Positions 1-9,556 of a stretch of 64,000 nt of DNA are shown here, in pieces. The position numbers and the translations under genes were made by a program. Within the stretch, counting starts at the first letter, position 1; every line of letters begins with the position of its first letter. Source of the stretch: Vairimorpha ceranae (taxonomy: Eukaryota; Microsporidia; Nosematidae); assembly GCF_000988165.1 (NCBI RefSeq), contig NW_020169298.1, forward strand, positions 62,001 to 126,000, written 5' to 3'. Below the pieces are notes generated by a model that had not been told where the DNA came from, did not search any database, and saw nothing but the letters and a program-made list of their open reading frames with translations.

Positions 1-331
1 TTAGTAATTCTGATATGTATTTTTGAAATCCAATTGCGGCAAATATCGATGATATTAAAAGTGCTATATCAATTATCAATTTAAGCTTTCTGTATTTAAG
101 CTTACCTATATTTGCATAACTAATATCGTTTTGTTCGTTTGGATATTTAGAACAGCATCTTAAAAGAGCGTATATTGAAAAGGTAGTAAAACTCGCAACA
201 ATAAATAACATCACAAAACTAAAAAGATTTCCAGACCGATTGAAAGCAGCTGGCATGTAATTTATCCCAGATCCTAACATACAATTAATAATAAAAGCAA
301 CGGCTGATAATTTGTTAAAATTCTTTGTCAT
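1..331 (-). CDS. Amino-acid transporter (AAAP/Aa_trans family), N-terminal part, cut by window edge
   Basis: The minus strand is open from an ATG at 331 to the window edge, giving about 110 residues. The N-terminus has a short charged lead, then a first membrane helix containing N-C-M-L-G-S-G-I-N-Y-M-P, the unwound-helix signature of amino acid/auxin permeases. A second hydrophobic segment, a basic loop and the start of a third helix follow. Such carriers move amino acids across plasma or vacuolar membranes, and microsporidia use them to import host amino acids; the substrate cannot be told here. A CCC lies 5 bases before the ATG, as for most genes in the window, which supports this start. 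The C-terminal part lies outside the window, so the gene is partial by truncation of the view and not visibly broken. Confidence 0.7.
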   Translation of the reverse strand, partial: MTKNFNKLSAVAFIINCMLGSGINYMPAAFNRSGNLFSFVMLFIVASFTTFSIYALLRCCSKYPNEQNDISYANIGKLKYRKLKLIIDIALLISSIFAAIGFQKYISELL

Positions 332-1040
332 AAAAGGGTAATTAATTTTTAATATACTAATATTAAAAAAATATACTAAAAATTTTTAATTTTATGCGAG
401 TATTAAGCTATTAATAATTATCATTAAAAAATACCAAATTTGGTAAAACACACAACAGGCTTTCAAAAATGGAAATTTTAAAATTTATATAACGATATTT
501 ATAATTAAATGTTATCTTATGTTACTGGTAGAAAATAATTTTATTAGCAAAACTAATTTTATAGTTAACCATACACACATTTTGGTTCAACAAAGTATAT
601 TATTCTAATTAAAGCAAGTAATGATATTGCACATATAAATTATAAAAATGTTATTCTTGTAAAATAATACAAGACATCTATCATGTAAAATTGGAACTAC
701 AATAAAAAGTTCATCTTCTTGTTTTAGCAAGTTAATCACAAAATTGTTAAAATTTTTTAACATAAATTGAAATATTTAGTAGTCTAGGCATTTACTTGTA
801 GAAGTAAATCAACTAGAAAATTTACAAAAAAAGTAAATTGTTTGTAATAAAATTATCATAATTCTAAAGAACACTTCTTCAATTTTTAATTTAAAAAACT
901 ATAAATTACATATTAATATTAGTTTTCAAAATTAACACATCTTTTCACATTTGTAAAATAATAGCTACTTTAGTTCAAAAAGCCTACATTCTTTGATTTT
1001 TAACTATTTATTTTTTACTAAATTTATTTAATTTGACCCC
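332..1040. other. Intergenic, about 0.7 kb
   Basis: Very AT-rich spacer between two divergent genes. I see no ORF with a start signal, tRNA or repeat in it. Confidence 0.5.
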
Positions 1041-1316
1041 ATGTACAATATCGCTTACATTTGCTTATTTTGTAATAAAGAATATCCAAAGTTATGTAAA
1101 CTTAATCAACATCTAGAAACACATTTAAATATAAAAAAACATAAATGTAATGTTTGTGATAAATCGTTTTATAGAAAGAGTGCAAGAGATTTGCATCTAA
1201 AGATTCATACACAAGATGAAAAATTCACATGTAAAATTTGTAACAATAATTTTAGCAATAAAAACAATTTAGAAAGGCATTTATGGTCTTTCCATCCAAC
1301 TTTTGATGATTCGTAA
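1041..1316 (+). CDS. Small C2H2 zinc-finger protein, three fingers
   Basis: A 91-residue protein made almost wholly of three C2H2 fingers. Finger 1 spans about residues 8-28 (C-X2-C-X12-H-X3-H), finger 2 about 36-56, and finger 3 about 64-86 with H-X4-H spacing. The linkers are short, without the classical TGEKP sequence. Such proteins normally bind DNA in the nucleus as transcription factors; the target cannot be inferred. No activation or dimerisation region is left, so it may act with partners or as a simple DNA-binding repressor. CCCC directly abuts the ATG, which fits the microsporidian start signal and argues for a real gene. Confidence 0.8.
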   Translation: MYNIAYICLFCNKEYPKLCKLNQHLETHLNIKKHKCNVCDKSFYRKSARDLHLKIHTQDEKFTCKICNNNFSNKNNLERHLWSFHPTFDDS

Positions 1317-1539
1317 ATGAGGAATACTGTAACAGTAAGATAGATTTTTGTAATTATTTAATATATGACTATATATTTTGTAAAGCATTTTGAATAAAAG
1401 TTGATTTATTGATGCAAATTTGGTTGCATAAAGAAATAATAATAAATAAAATACTTTTAAAACCTTTTGCAAAAAGTAAAAATTAGTCAATGATGACAAT
1501 TTTAAATGTGGTAAAAAATCTAATTTATAAATTAAAATA

Positions 1540-3783
1540 TTAATTCTTATAAAATTTTTCATATATTTCTAATTCTTCTTTAAATTTATAACTCGCACAT
1601 ATCTTTTGATAATAATCTGTATCATATCCCCACAAAGGTAAAATTCGTATCATAAGTTTATTAAACTTGTCATTCTTTTTATATCTTTCTAAGATTTCTT
1701 TATATTTGTAAAATTCATTTAAATTAGACTTAATAAATTCAAGAATCTTAAGAACTAAATTAACATTGTCTTCATTATTTAATATAAGTAGTGATTTAAT
1801 AAAATCACTTTTATTATAAGATATTCTGTTACAGTATATTAAATGGTCTAATAGCATATTCTTACCATAAAAATCTAAATCTTCATACGTAAGAATATCA
1901 ATTTTATAATTTGAATTATAAGAAAGGATCTTACCTATCAATTTAATAACACCTTTTCTACCTTCTTTTTTTAACCTTTCTTGTAGCTCAAAAAACTGGT
2001 ATTCTTCAAGTTTGCATCCCAATTTGGTAAGTTTTGCTAACCTTTTTATGTCATATTTAATAAGATCATTTATATGTTCTTTAGCAACTTCATCTTTAAG
2101 ATACTTAATAAACTTGTAATTAGTTGTTTTATATTTTATGTTAATATAGTCATAATATATCAAATGTTTTTTAACAAATTTCTTGTACGTGCAAGATGAC
2201 ATATATCTGGTTAAAAAAAATGTAGCTTTATGCTCATTATTTTCATTTTTTATACAATCAATTTGTGTACTCTTTTTTATATTTAATTTATATCTTTTTA
2301 CAACGGGAGGTAATGTTATGTTCTGCTTATTAGATTGTGTATGACAAACAACTTTATTCTCAGAAATATCAGCAAATTTTTTATATTTTAACAAAATAGA
2401 TTGATATCTTGCATCATTTTCATAGTCAGAACAAATTTTAATATATTTTAAATACAATTCATCTTTACAAGTACAATTAATACCCAAAGATAATACATCT
2501 TTGTTGCTTCCTATAATTTTTTTAATATTATTGTAATCTAAAAGCCATTCTCTTCTTTTAATTTTACAAATACATGCAAAATTCTCTTCATTTATATACT
2601 CTAATGCATTATTTCTATTAATTAGATATAATAAAAATATCTCTTTATATTTATTTTCTAATATTTTGTTAAAAAGATTATCTCTATATTTTTTACTCAT
2701 CAATTTTTTAGTATGATATTCTTTAATTAAGAAAATTATCTCCGTATCGATTTCTACATTATTCCAAGTAAATTTATAGTTTATATTGTTTGTAATAAAA
2801 GTATTGAAAAAAATTTCTTCTAAATTAAAAATAAATTCTATTTGTAATACTTCTACACTATTTAAATGCAAATTTAAGGCATAATCTTTACATATATAGG
2901 AAAAGCTTTCTTTATATTTATAATCTACTAAACAATACCTTTGTATAATATCATCATAAATATAATAATTAATATTTTCATAGCAATTTTTATAAGAAAT
3001 TTTATGATGTCTCTTAATAATTTCTGTATAAACACTTCCTTCTACAATATGCGAAGGATCATCATAAAATAATATCATAAGCTCAACATTCTCAACAGGA
3101 TTACATAATAATCCTTGCTTAAATAATAAAAAATTTGTAAAAGGATTAGAAAATTTAAAATTAACTGTTTCTAATTTTACAATTTTGATTGCATATTCAC
3201 CAACATTAATAACTTCTTTCCAGTTAATTATGTAGTACTGCATTCTATAGTCAAAATTTTCTGTAAAAATAAGATCTGTAAATAAAAAAACCATTTTTAT
3301 ATCAAAAATAGATAAATCAAACTTCTTCTTGTAAAAATAAAATGGAAGAGAAATGTAAAAAGGAAATTTTAAACAAGAAATATCTTCTATTGAATATTGT
3401 TCTGTACGGAGTAAGTGTTCTCCTATAATCATAGAAAGTAATGGATGATCATTAAACATTTCTTTTAGTTCATAAAAATCCAAATCTAAAGTTAAATATT
3501 TTAGAATGTCATAAGTGTACCACTTAGGATTTTTTAAAAAAGCATCTCTTACAACATTTATGCACTCAATTTTTTTATTTATACAATTTTTTTCAAGTTT
3601 GTTTAAATAATATTTATAAACAAAGTACATTCCATATTCATAAAATTTTGCATCTGTGGTTGTTTTTAATAAATTTAAATAATAATCATCATCGTATTCA
3701 ACATTTTCTACTTCTAAATAATCTTCATATGTCTTATGCTTTGTTAGAGGCTTAAAAGCAAAAAGATCGTTAATAACAAACAT
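1540..3783 (-). CDS. Large hypothetical protein, about 747 aa
   Basis: A long intact reading frame that I do not recognise. The frame is open to an upstream ATG at 3885, but only the internal ATG at 3783 has a CCC a few bases upstream, and the extra 34 residues look like translated AT-rich spacer, so I place the start at 3783. The protein is rich in Lys, Asn, Tyr, Ile and Phe, appears largely alpha-helical in its last 250 residues, and has no clear signal peptide, catalytic motif or membrane span pattern. A short Cys cluster (C-T-C) occurs near the middle. The helical C-terminal part could be a repeat scaffold, but that is speculation. It is probably lineage-specific or too diverged to identify by eye. 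Confidence 0.75.
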   Translation of the reverse strand: MFVINDLFAFKPLTKHKTYEDYLEVENVEYDDDYYLNLLKTTTDAKFYEYGMYFVYKYYLNKLEKNCINKKIECINVVRDAFLKNPKWYTYDILKYLTLDLDFYELKEMFNDHPLLSMIIGEHLLRTEQYSIEDISCLKFPFYISLPFYFYKKKFDLSIFDIKMVFLFTDLIFTENFDYRMQYYIINWKEVINVGEYAIKIVKLETVNFKFSNPFTNFLLFKQGLLCNPVENVELMILFYDDPSHIVEGSVYTEIIKRHHKISYKNCYENINYYIYDDIIQRYCLVDYKYKESFSYICKDYALNLHLNSVEVLQIEFIFNLEEIFFNTFITNNINYKFTWNNVEIDTEIIFLIKEYHTKKLMSKKYRDNLFNKILENKYKEIFLLYLINRNNALEYINEENFACICKIKRREWLLDYNNIKKIIGSNKDVLSLGINCTCKDELYLKYIKICSDYENDARYQSILLKYKKFADISENKVVCHTQSNKQNITLPPVVKRYKLNIKKSTQIDCIKNENNEHKATFFLTRYMSSCTYKKFVKKHLIYYDYINIKYKTTNYKFIKYLKDEVAKEHINDLIKYDIKRLAKLTKLGCKLEEYQFFELQERLKKEGRKGVIKLIGKILSYNSNYKIDILTYEDLDFYGKNMLLDHLIYCNRISYNKSDFIKSLLILNNEDNVNLVLKILEFIKSNLNEFYKYKEILERYKKNDKFNKLMIRILPLWGYDTDYYQKICASYKFKEELEIYEKFYKN

Positions 3784-4427
3784 AAAATATGGGTATAAAT
3801 TTATTAAGTTAAAATTAACAGAAAGATACAAGAAATATAAAACATTAAGTTGATATAATAATAAATTTTTATTATTTATAAACATAAAACAATTTTAAAA
3901 TTCTTTTTTTGATTAAATTATTTGTAATTGTATTTTCTTCATTAATATTTCTACACATAAATAGTTTTAAAATATCTGATGTTATAGTCTTCAAGATAGA
4001 ACGATGTTAAATTTACTGATAAGAAGAATTATTAGCATGAAAACATAGAGCTACTTGTAAATTAATAAAATACATAGTAATATAAAAAAATCCATTTTGC
4101 TAAAAATAAAAATTTTTGTTTTTCTGTAAAATAATTAAAAATATTGATAGATCTTAAAATAAACTAATTTTTTTAGCAAATTTTAATCCTTTTATTTTAT
4201 TAATACATCATTTACACATTAGGAAAAAAGTTTAATGCTTGCTTTAAAGTTAAAATATGTCAAACAGAATAAATAAAAAACAAGATGGTATTAAATACTT
4301 TAATCAGAAAAAGAATGTTACTCTAGAACTATTAAGAAAAGGTTTTTAAACTAAAATATTTTAAATAACATTGTAGATAAACCAAATTTATATTTTAAAA
4401 AAAAAAGTATACTAATATGATTTTTAA
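3784..4427. other. Intergenic, about 0.64 kb
   Basis: AT-rich spacer upstream of one minus-strand gene and downstream of the next. Nothing codable or structured was recognised. Confidence 0.45.
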
Positions 4428-5057
4428 TCATAACACCATTAGAGTCGCTAATAGTGAACAAGTCGATAAGAAATATACAATCGTGCTTGCCTTACTTATC
4501 TCAGAAGATTCTGATTCATTATCACTAGCCGCTGCCTTTTTCTTCTTACCGTCTTTCTTCTTTTTCTTTTTGTCGGGCGGTTTACTCGCTGCTTTTTTTT
4601 GTTCTGCGGTCGGTTTGTAATCAAAGAACGAGGATCCTTTACTCGTTTGTACTCCTTCAACAAACTTCGGTTCGTTTTTATAAAGCGCTTCTTCAGTACT
4701 CGGGTCTTTTGCTAATTTTTTATATTCATTTTCCTTGTAAGAAAGCTGTTCTGGTTTGTAATTGAATTCTTCAGGCCTAGGTGCATATGCTAGAATATAG
4801 TTGTTATCATCTGTTTTTACAATTTTTGCTCCATGATCTAATAATTCGCCGGCATTTTCATGTACATCGAACTTTTTGGAAGTTGTCCAATTGCTATCAT
4901 CTGGTCCTTTTTCTTTTATTTCAATACCGCCTCTTCCATCTGTCTTAACATTGTACACGATGTTATCTTCCAAATTAATAATTTCTTCAATTTTTTTGCT
5001 GATTTGATCTTTTGATTCTGCAACTATTGCAGTGAGAGCAAAGAATACAAATAACAT
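4428..5057 (-). CDS. Secreted lysine-rich protein with hydrophobic C-tail, spore-wall-like
   Basis: A protein of about 209 aa starting at an ATG that immediately precedes a signal peptide (M-L-F-V-F-F-A-L-T-A-I-V-A). The longer open frame begins only with TTG. The mature part is hydrophilic and rich in Lys, Glu, Asp and Tyr. Near the C-terminus are two lysine clusters (about residues 163-178) resembling heparin-binding motifs, then a short Ser/Glu/Ala spacer and about 20 hydrophobic residues ending the protein. That layout suggests a GPI-anchor signal or a tail membrane anchor, and so a surface or spore-wall protein; microsporidian wall proteins that bind host glycosaminoglycans have similar lysine motifs. 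Third codon positions are clearly more GC-rich than in neighbours. The ATG lacks the usual CCC motif. Function is inferred only. Confidence 0.65.
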   Translation of the reverse strand: MLFVFFALTAIVAESKDQISKKIEEIINLEDNIVYNVKTDGRGGIEIKEKGPDDSNWTTSKKFDVHENAGELLDHGAKIVKTDDNNYILAYAPRPEEFNYKPEQLSYKENEYKKLAKDPSTEEALYKNEPKFVEGVQTSKGSSFFDYKPTAEQKKAASKPPDKKKKKKDGKKKKAAASDNESESSEISKASTIVYFLSTCSLLATLMVL

Positions 5058-6024
5058 TTTGATAAACAAAAAAATTTTGTATTTATGCTTTTTTTCAATA
5101 TTTACTTTTAGACCATCACAACAAAAAATCAAACTAGGTGTCAAAAAAAATAGATTAAATTTTTAAAAAAATTGCAAAAAAACGATTAATTGTTATAAAT
5201 AAATTATCAATTTTTTGTCTATAAACAAAAATCACTTTTTTGACATTTTAAATTAAAATAATTGATATTAATAGAAAAATTATAATAAAATTTTAAATTG
5301 ATTTAAGATCATATTTTTTTGTTTATAAACAAGGTGGACATTTTTTACATTCTAAATTAAATAAGTTGGTATTCAATATTTAAAGTTGTTTTAAAGTCTT
5401 GAAATTTTACTAATATTTTTTGAAAACTTAATAATACGATTTACAAATGTATTGCAGTACAAAAAGTATTGAATAATAATATAAAAAAAATAAATATTTT
5501 TTAAACTTATAAATTTAAATATTTTTATTCAATTAATTGACTTATAAACTTCTATTAAACATAAGACCAAGGTTGTAGAAAAAATATTTATACATAAAGA
5601 AAAAATAGCCGTTAAATCATTTTTTAATCTTAGTTTTTATCGTAAATTTAAACTAAAATTATATGTTTATTTATACGATATTATTTTTTTGTTTATTTTT
5701 CTAACAATAAACACATATTTATATCTTAAGTTAAAAGTTTATTCTGTACTTTAACAACCAATAAACCTGTAAAGTATTCACTTGTCAACTTTTTACAAAA
5801 TTAAAAAAAGCTGTATTATTTAATTAATTATTCTTTTTTATGGCTGTTTCATTATTAAAATTTTTAACATATTAACTTTATATCTTTAAAACAATAATAC
5901 TTATTTTTACGGTGTACAATAAAAGATTTAAAAAACAAAAGAGTTAACATATTAAATAGTACAAATTATATTTCAACAACTAAAATGATACTAGAGATTA
6001 TCCATAATATTTTTATACCCTCAA
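5058..6024. other. Divergent intergenic region, about 0.97 kb
   Basis: Spacer between the divergent secreted-protein gene and CBP20. Apart from the imperfect repeat pair listed separately, it is AT-rich without coding signal. Confidence 0.5.
5215..5373. repeat. Pair of imperfect 50-55 bp direct repeats with TTGTTTATAAACAA dyad
   Basis: Two copies (about 5215-5270 and 5319-5373, 104 bp apart) share, in order, a dyad TTGTYTATAAACAA, a GACATTTT/ACATTCT stretch, TAAATTAAA and TTGRTATT. The second copy's dyad is a perfect palindrome. They lie 160-320 bp upstream of the secreted lysine-rich protein gene on the minus strand, so they could be upstream regulatory elements; the TGTTTA core resembles a forkhead site. 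In such AT-rich DNA chance similarity is possible. Confidence 0.4.
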
Positions 6025-6459
6025 ATGTACCCTCTAGAGAAATATTATAAACCCACTGTTCCTACTTCTTTTTACAGAGAAAAGACGTTTACCGGTACAG
6101 ACGAAGAATACTTAGAATTAATTAACAATTCTACTACTGTCTATATCAACAATATAGATCATTCTGTTGATGAAACAAGGATATGGGAACTAGCCATGCT
6201 TTTTGGCGAAGTAAAAAGGGTAATTATGGGGATAAATAGAAATTTTTTAACATTTTGTGGATTTTGTTTTGTAGAGTTTTACAGAAAAGAAGATGCTGAA
6301 AAATGTAAATTGTGGGCTGATAAACTGAGATTTGAAAAGAAATCATTAAGTGTTGATAAAGATTATGGATTTAGAGAAGGTAGACAATATGGAAGAGGAG
6401 TTTTTGGTGGTAGAATGAAAGATGACAATGCAAAAAAGAGAAGATATTACAATAATTAA
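6025..6459 (+). CDS. CBC2: Nuclear cap-binding complex small subunit CBP20
   Basis: A 144-aa protein with a single RRM (about residues 37-118) flanked by family-specific extensions. RNP2 reads V-Y-I-N-N-I and RNP1 G-F-C-F-V-E-F, followed by the diagnostic tail E-G-R-Q-Y-G-R-G-V-F-G-G. Two tyrosines, Tyr17 and Tyr40, fall where the human protein has the two that sandwich the m7G cap, so cap binding looks intact. CBP20 binds the 5' cap of nuclear RNA together with CBP80 and assists processing and export. Length is close to the usual 150-160 aa. The start is supported by CCC 4 bases upstream. It is intronless here. Confidence 0.93.
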   Translation: MYPLEKYYKPTVPTSFYREKTFTGTDEEYLELINNSTTVYINNIDHSVDETRIWELAMLFGEVKRVIMGINRNFLTFCGFCFVEFYRKEDAEKCKLWADKLRFEKKSLSVDKDYGFREGRQYGRGVFGGRMKDDNAKKRRYYNN

Positions 6460-6649
6460 AGTTATGTATTTAAAAAATAAATATTTTACAAAAGTGTACC
6501 GCTGCGTGAAAAGCGAAAATTTTGTTTGTTAAAACGTATTTTTTAAAGAAATGACAAACATTAAAAATAGTATTAAGATCTTTTTAAAGATATCTCTGCA
6601 AGTAAAATTACCTTATAGACATAAAATATTAAATAAAATTAAATTTTAT

Positions 6650-8062
6650 TTACTCACTGTCACTTTCAAATACTATTCTATTTTTAGATTCAGATTTACT
6701 TTTTTTAGATTCATTGTATTTCATTCTTTTAGTGTCTTTTCTTGTATCAGATTTATTATTTCCTTTTTTACTGTATGAATCTTTATTTTTTTTTGTATTA
6801 CTACCTTTCTTTTCTACTAATTCTGCTATATTCTTTTTTCTAATATCAAATTTATTTTTGTCATTTTTCTGATCGTCACCATCTTTTACAAAAAGAGTTC
6901 TATCTTTAAATGTCAACTTAGCATTTAATAACTTTTTAAACGTAGACTCGTCATCAATGAAAATAAAAGCAAATCCTTTAGTTCTGTCATCTTCCATTGG
7001 TATATGACATCCTTTTATTTCACCAAATTTACTAAGATATTTTATTAAATCCTCTTTTGTACACTTAAATGGTAAATTATTTACTTTTAAAGTGTATTTC
7101 TTCTTTCTCTCAGAATTAGAAGCAATAGAAACATTTATTTTCCTGCCAAACAATTCTTGATTATCAAGTTTTAAACATTTTTTAGCATCAGCTTCTTTAA
7201 CAAATTCAATAAAAGCAAATCCCTTATTTCTATTTTTATCTCCTGTGACAGGTATAGATACTCTAACTGTTTTACCAATTAAACCAACTTCTTTCTTTAA
7301 CTCTTCTTCTGTTAAATCAAATGGTATACCTTTCATAAAGCATACTCTAAGATCTTTATCTTCTAAATTTTCCTCTTCAATGCTAGAGGATTGTTGTTCA
7401 ATCTCGCTTGATGAATCTTCTGGTTCCTTCGATTGACCTGTTTTTTTGGTTTCCTTTAATTCACTTGAGTTTTCAGATTCACTTGAGTTTTCAGATTCAC
7501 TTGAGTTTTCAGATTCACTTGATTTTTCGCTTTCATTTGATTTTTCACTTTTATTTAATTTTTCGCTTTTATTTAATTTGCTAGATTCTTCAGATTCACT
7601 CGACGTTTTAGATTCACTTGACTTTTTAGATTCACCTAATTTTTCGCTTTCACTTAATTCGCTAGATCCTTCAGATTCACTTGATTCGCTAGATTCTTTA
7701 GATTCACTTGATAAATCTTTCCTATTTTCACCTGCATCAAAACTTCGCATTGAATCACTTAAAGAAGACTCAATCGAATCAGCAGTAACAGCTTTCTTAT
7801 TAACTTCTTTTCTTGGCATTTTTTCTTCTTTTTCAATACTTGACGAAGATTCATCACAATTCTCTAAAATATTTTTATCAGCAATTTCTTTATTTTTATC
7901 TTCTTTTTTCTGTCTTGTATTTTCTTCCTTTAATCCATCACCACTTTTATGTTCTTTTTTATCCTTTTCGTCAGACACCATTTCCTTATTTTTAAAAATA
8001 GATGCAGAATTCCGTTTCTTAGTTTTTTGCTTCTCTTTACTCATTTCTGATTTTTTTTCCAT
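6650..8062 (-). CDS. Nucleolin-like protein: acidic SE-rich N-terminus plus two RRMs
   Basis: A protein of about 470 aa. The first half is low-complexity: Lys/Glu stretches, then many Ser-Glu-Ser repeats. Two RRMs follow (about residues 245-325 and 330-400), each with recognisable RNP1 cores K-G-F-A-F-I, and a basic Lys/Asn/Ser tail. This is the layout of Nsr1/Gar2/nucleolin, nucleolar proteins of pre-rRNA processing, although the C-terminal GAR box is replaced by a Lys-rich tail. The frame is open to a TTG further upstream, but the ATG at 8062 has CCCC 6 bases before it. It is head-to-head with the small gene at 8116, with only 53 bp between start codons. The N-terminal repeats are encoded by near-identical 18-bp units. 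Confidence 0.8.
   Translation of the reverse strand: MEKKSEMSKEKQKTKKRNSASIFKNKEMVSDEKDKKEHKSGDGLKEENTRQKKEDKNKEIADKNILENCDESSSSIEKEEKMPRKEVNKKAVTADSIESSLSDSMRSFDAGENRKDLSSESKESSESSESEGSSELSESEKLGESKKSSESKTSSESEESSKLNKSEKLNKSEKSNESEKSSESENSSESENSSESENSSELKETKKTGQSKEPEDSSSEIEQQSSSIEEENLEDKDLRVCFMKGIPFDLTEEELKKEVGLIGKTVRVSIPVTGDKNRNKGFAFIEFVKEADAKKCLKLDNQELFGRKINVSIASNSERKKKYTLKVNNLPFKCTKEDLIKYLSKFGEIKGCHIPMEDDRTKGFAFIFIDDESTFKKLLNAKLTFKDRTLFVKDGDDQKNDKNKFDIRKKNIAELVEKKGSNTKKNKDSYSKKGNNKSDTRKDTKRMKYNESKKSKSESKNRIVFESDSE
7460..7720 (-). repeat. Coding tandem repeats, 18-bp units for Ser/Glu-rich tract
   Basis: Within the nucleolin-like gene, three nearly perfect 18-bp units (ATTCACTTGAGTTTTCAG on the plus strand) stand in a row at about 7477-7530, followed by diverged units to about 7720. 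They encode S-E-S-E-N-S type repeats and are likely to vary in length between isolates by slippage. Confidence 0.75.
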
Positions 8063-8115
8063 TCGTAGGGGCAAAAAACGTTAAGTTAAAAAGTTAACTT
8101 ATTTGACCCATTAAA
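8063..8115. promoter_or_regulatory. 53-bp shared divergent promoter region
   Basis: Only 53 bases separate two start codons on opposite strands. Each side carries its own CCC motif next to the ATG (CCCC on the minus side, GACCC on the plus side), so initiation elements for both genes must be packed here. Confidence 0.55.
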
Positions 8116-8463
8116 ATGAAAAAAAAATCAGAGATTTTTGCGATTGACTTTTATAAAATAAAAAAAATACTAAATCCACACTTTTTAGATGTCATTTTAA
8201 GCGAAGAAAAAAGTACAGTTGACACTTATAATAAAATAATGAAGTGTTATACAGATTTGGAAATAATATTTGTAGCGAAACTTGATACCATAGTATTGCA
8301 TCATCTGATAATGTTATGTAATCAGTATAATATACAATTATATATGCATCCCAACCTATTTACTAAAATTTATGCCATAAAACGAGATAGTAAACTTTTA
8401 CGAGATATCAACCAATTTTTAACAGTAGATTTAGAATATAAATTGGTTGATATTTACAAATAA
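8116..8463 (+). CDS. Small protein with L7Ae-like segment (possible RNase P/MRP subunit Pop3/Rpp38 type)
   Basis: A 115-aa protein with CCC 5 bases before the ATG. The central part has a hydrophobic strand I-I-F-V-A-K, a helix and then L-C-N-Q-Y-N-I-Q-L-Y, which follows the L7Ae/L30e/Rpp38 core: a V-F-V-A-x-D strand, a helix, then L-C-x-x-x-x-V-P. That fold binds kink-turn RNA in ribosomes, snoRNPs and RNase P/MRP. The match is to the pattern and not to a full-length alignment, and the Asp and Pro usual in the family are absent, so the assignment is tentative. The head-to-head partner is a nucleolin-like gene, which is compatible with a ribosome or RNA-processing role. Confidence 0.5.
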   Translation: MKKKSEIFAIDFYKIKKILNPHFLDVILSEEKSTVDTYNKIMKCYTDLEIIFVAKLDTIVLHHLIMLCNQYNIQLYMHPNLFTKIYAIKRDSKLLRDINQFLTVDLEYKLVDIYK

Positions 8464-8737
8464 ATTTTATGTATTTAAGAGATATTTAATTATTATACAT
8501 CTATTATATGTTGCTAGAAATTTATAATTATAGTTTTTTTTGATATACTTTTTCAATTTTGAAATTTATAACACATTTTATTTATAAGTTTATTTTATAA
8601 AAAATAAATACTTACTGTGGTACAATATTAAGGTTATAACAATAACTTTTAGCTGGTTTTTACATGTAAATATATAATAAATATTTTTAAGAACATTTTA
8701 CGAATTTTAAATTCAGTCAAAGTTTGTTTATTTTCCT

Positions 8738-9556
8738 TTATAAATGATTTATCGGCGATACAAATACTAACTGAATATATGTCCCTAGAAGTGTTAGTAC
8801 AAAAAATAAAATGCTTGTTAAAGATGGTCTTGTAGCCTCATAATCATCTTTTAATGCGATGAATATATGAGACAGCTGTAAATCAAAATCAAATACTTTT
8901 TCTACCGATAAAAAAACAATAAATGACCCAGTTATACTAAACAGTAATATAAAGATAACATTTAACGCTTTAGCATAAATTAAGTAGATCATAAGAAAAA
9001 TGACCACTATTGATCCATATAAAATATATTTCTGTGAAGCATCTTCTATTCGAATTACTGAACCTACATAGGTAATAAAAAAGAAATAGACAGCTGCAAG
9101 GCTGAAAATAATACGAAATCCGCTCAGTAGAAATGTCACTATTAGTGCTACAACTAAAGATATTATTAATATTGGTACATAAGGATTATTTGACTGTTTA
9201 AATAAATCTTGAATATATTTAAATATAGAAGATAAAGGCCATGTAGAAGTATCAGTGTTTACGATAAGATCCATGTAGTGGGCAATGAATAATGATAAAA
9301 TGACGGTTAAAGATAATTTTTGTGTTAGATTTCCTGCTAGAAGAAGGTATGTACCTATAGTAAAAAATATTACGGTTTGTGTATATGATCCTTTTAAATG
9401 GTCTTCAAATTCTTCGGCTATTTTTTCTAATTCTGATATCAAGATGGCTGGTTCATAAATATAAATGTTTTTAACTGAAGGTTTTTTAGACTTAATAGAC
9501 AAGCACAAGGGTACTATATATAATAATAATGGGAACATTTTAACTCCTGTTGTCAT
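8738..9556 (-). CDS. Multi-pass membrane protein with signal peptide, about 270 aa
   Basis: After a signal-like segment (M-F-P-L-L-L-Y-I-V-P-L-C-L-S) comes a soluble stretch of about 45 residues, then seven or so hydrophobic segments separated by short loops. This resembles TM7S3/TMEM198-type (DUF4203) 7-TM proteins, but I cannot confirm that by eye. None of the three possible ATG starts (9646, 9556, 9538) has a CCC motif. The first 30 residues of the longest form look like translated spacer, so 9556 or 9538 is more likely. The role is unknown; placement in the endomembrane system or at the cell surface is inferred from the signal peptide. Confidence 0.7.
   Translation of the reverse strand: MTTGVKMFPLLLYIVPLCLSIKSKKPSVKNIYIYEPAILISELEKIAEEFEDHLKGSYTQTVIFFTIGTYLLLAGNLTQKLSLTVILSLFIAHYMDLIVNTDTSTWPLSSIFKYIQDLFKQSNNPYVPILIISLVVALIVTFLLSGFRIIFSLAAVYFFFITYVGSVIRIEDASQKYILYGSIVVIFLMIYLIYAKALNVIFILLFSITGSFIVFLSVEKVFDFDLQLSHIFIALKDDYEATRPSLTSILFFVLTLLGTYIQLVFVSPINHL

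Noticed and set aside
4417..4620. Plus-strand ORF of 67 codons
   Set aside because: Antisense shadow of the lysine-rich secreted protein; poly-Phe/Ser composition comes from Lys codons on the other strand.
7460..7720. Short tandem units considered as a CRISPR-like array
   Set aside because: The 18-bp units have no unique spacers and encode an in-frame Ser/Glu tract in a eukaryotic gene.
7446..8084. Plus-strand ORF of 212 codons with Ser-Leu-Asp repeats
   Set aside because: Antisense of the Ser/Glu repeats of the nucleolin-like gene; no start motif.
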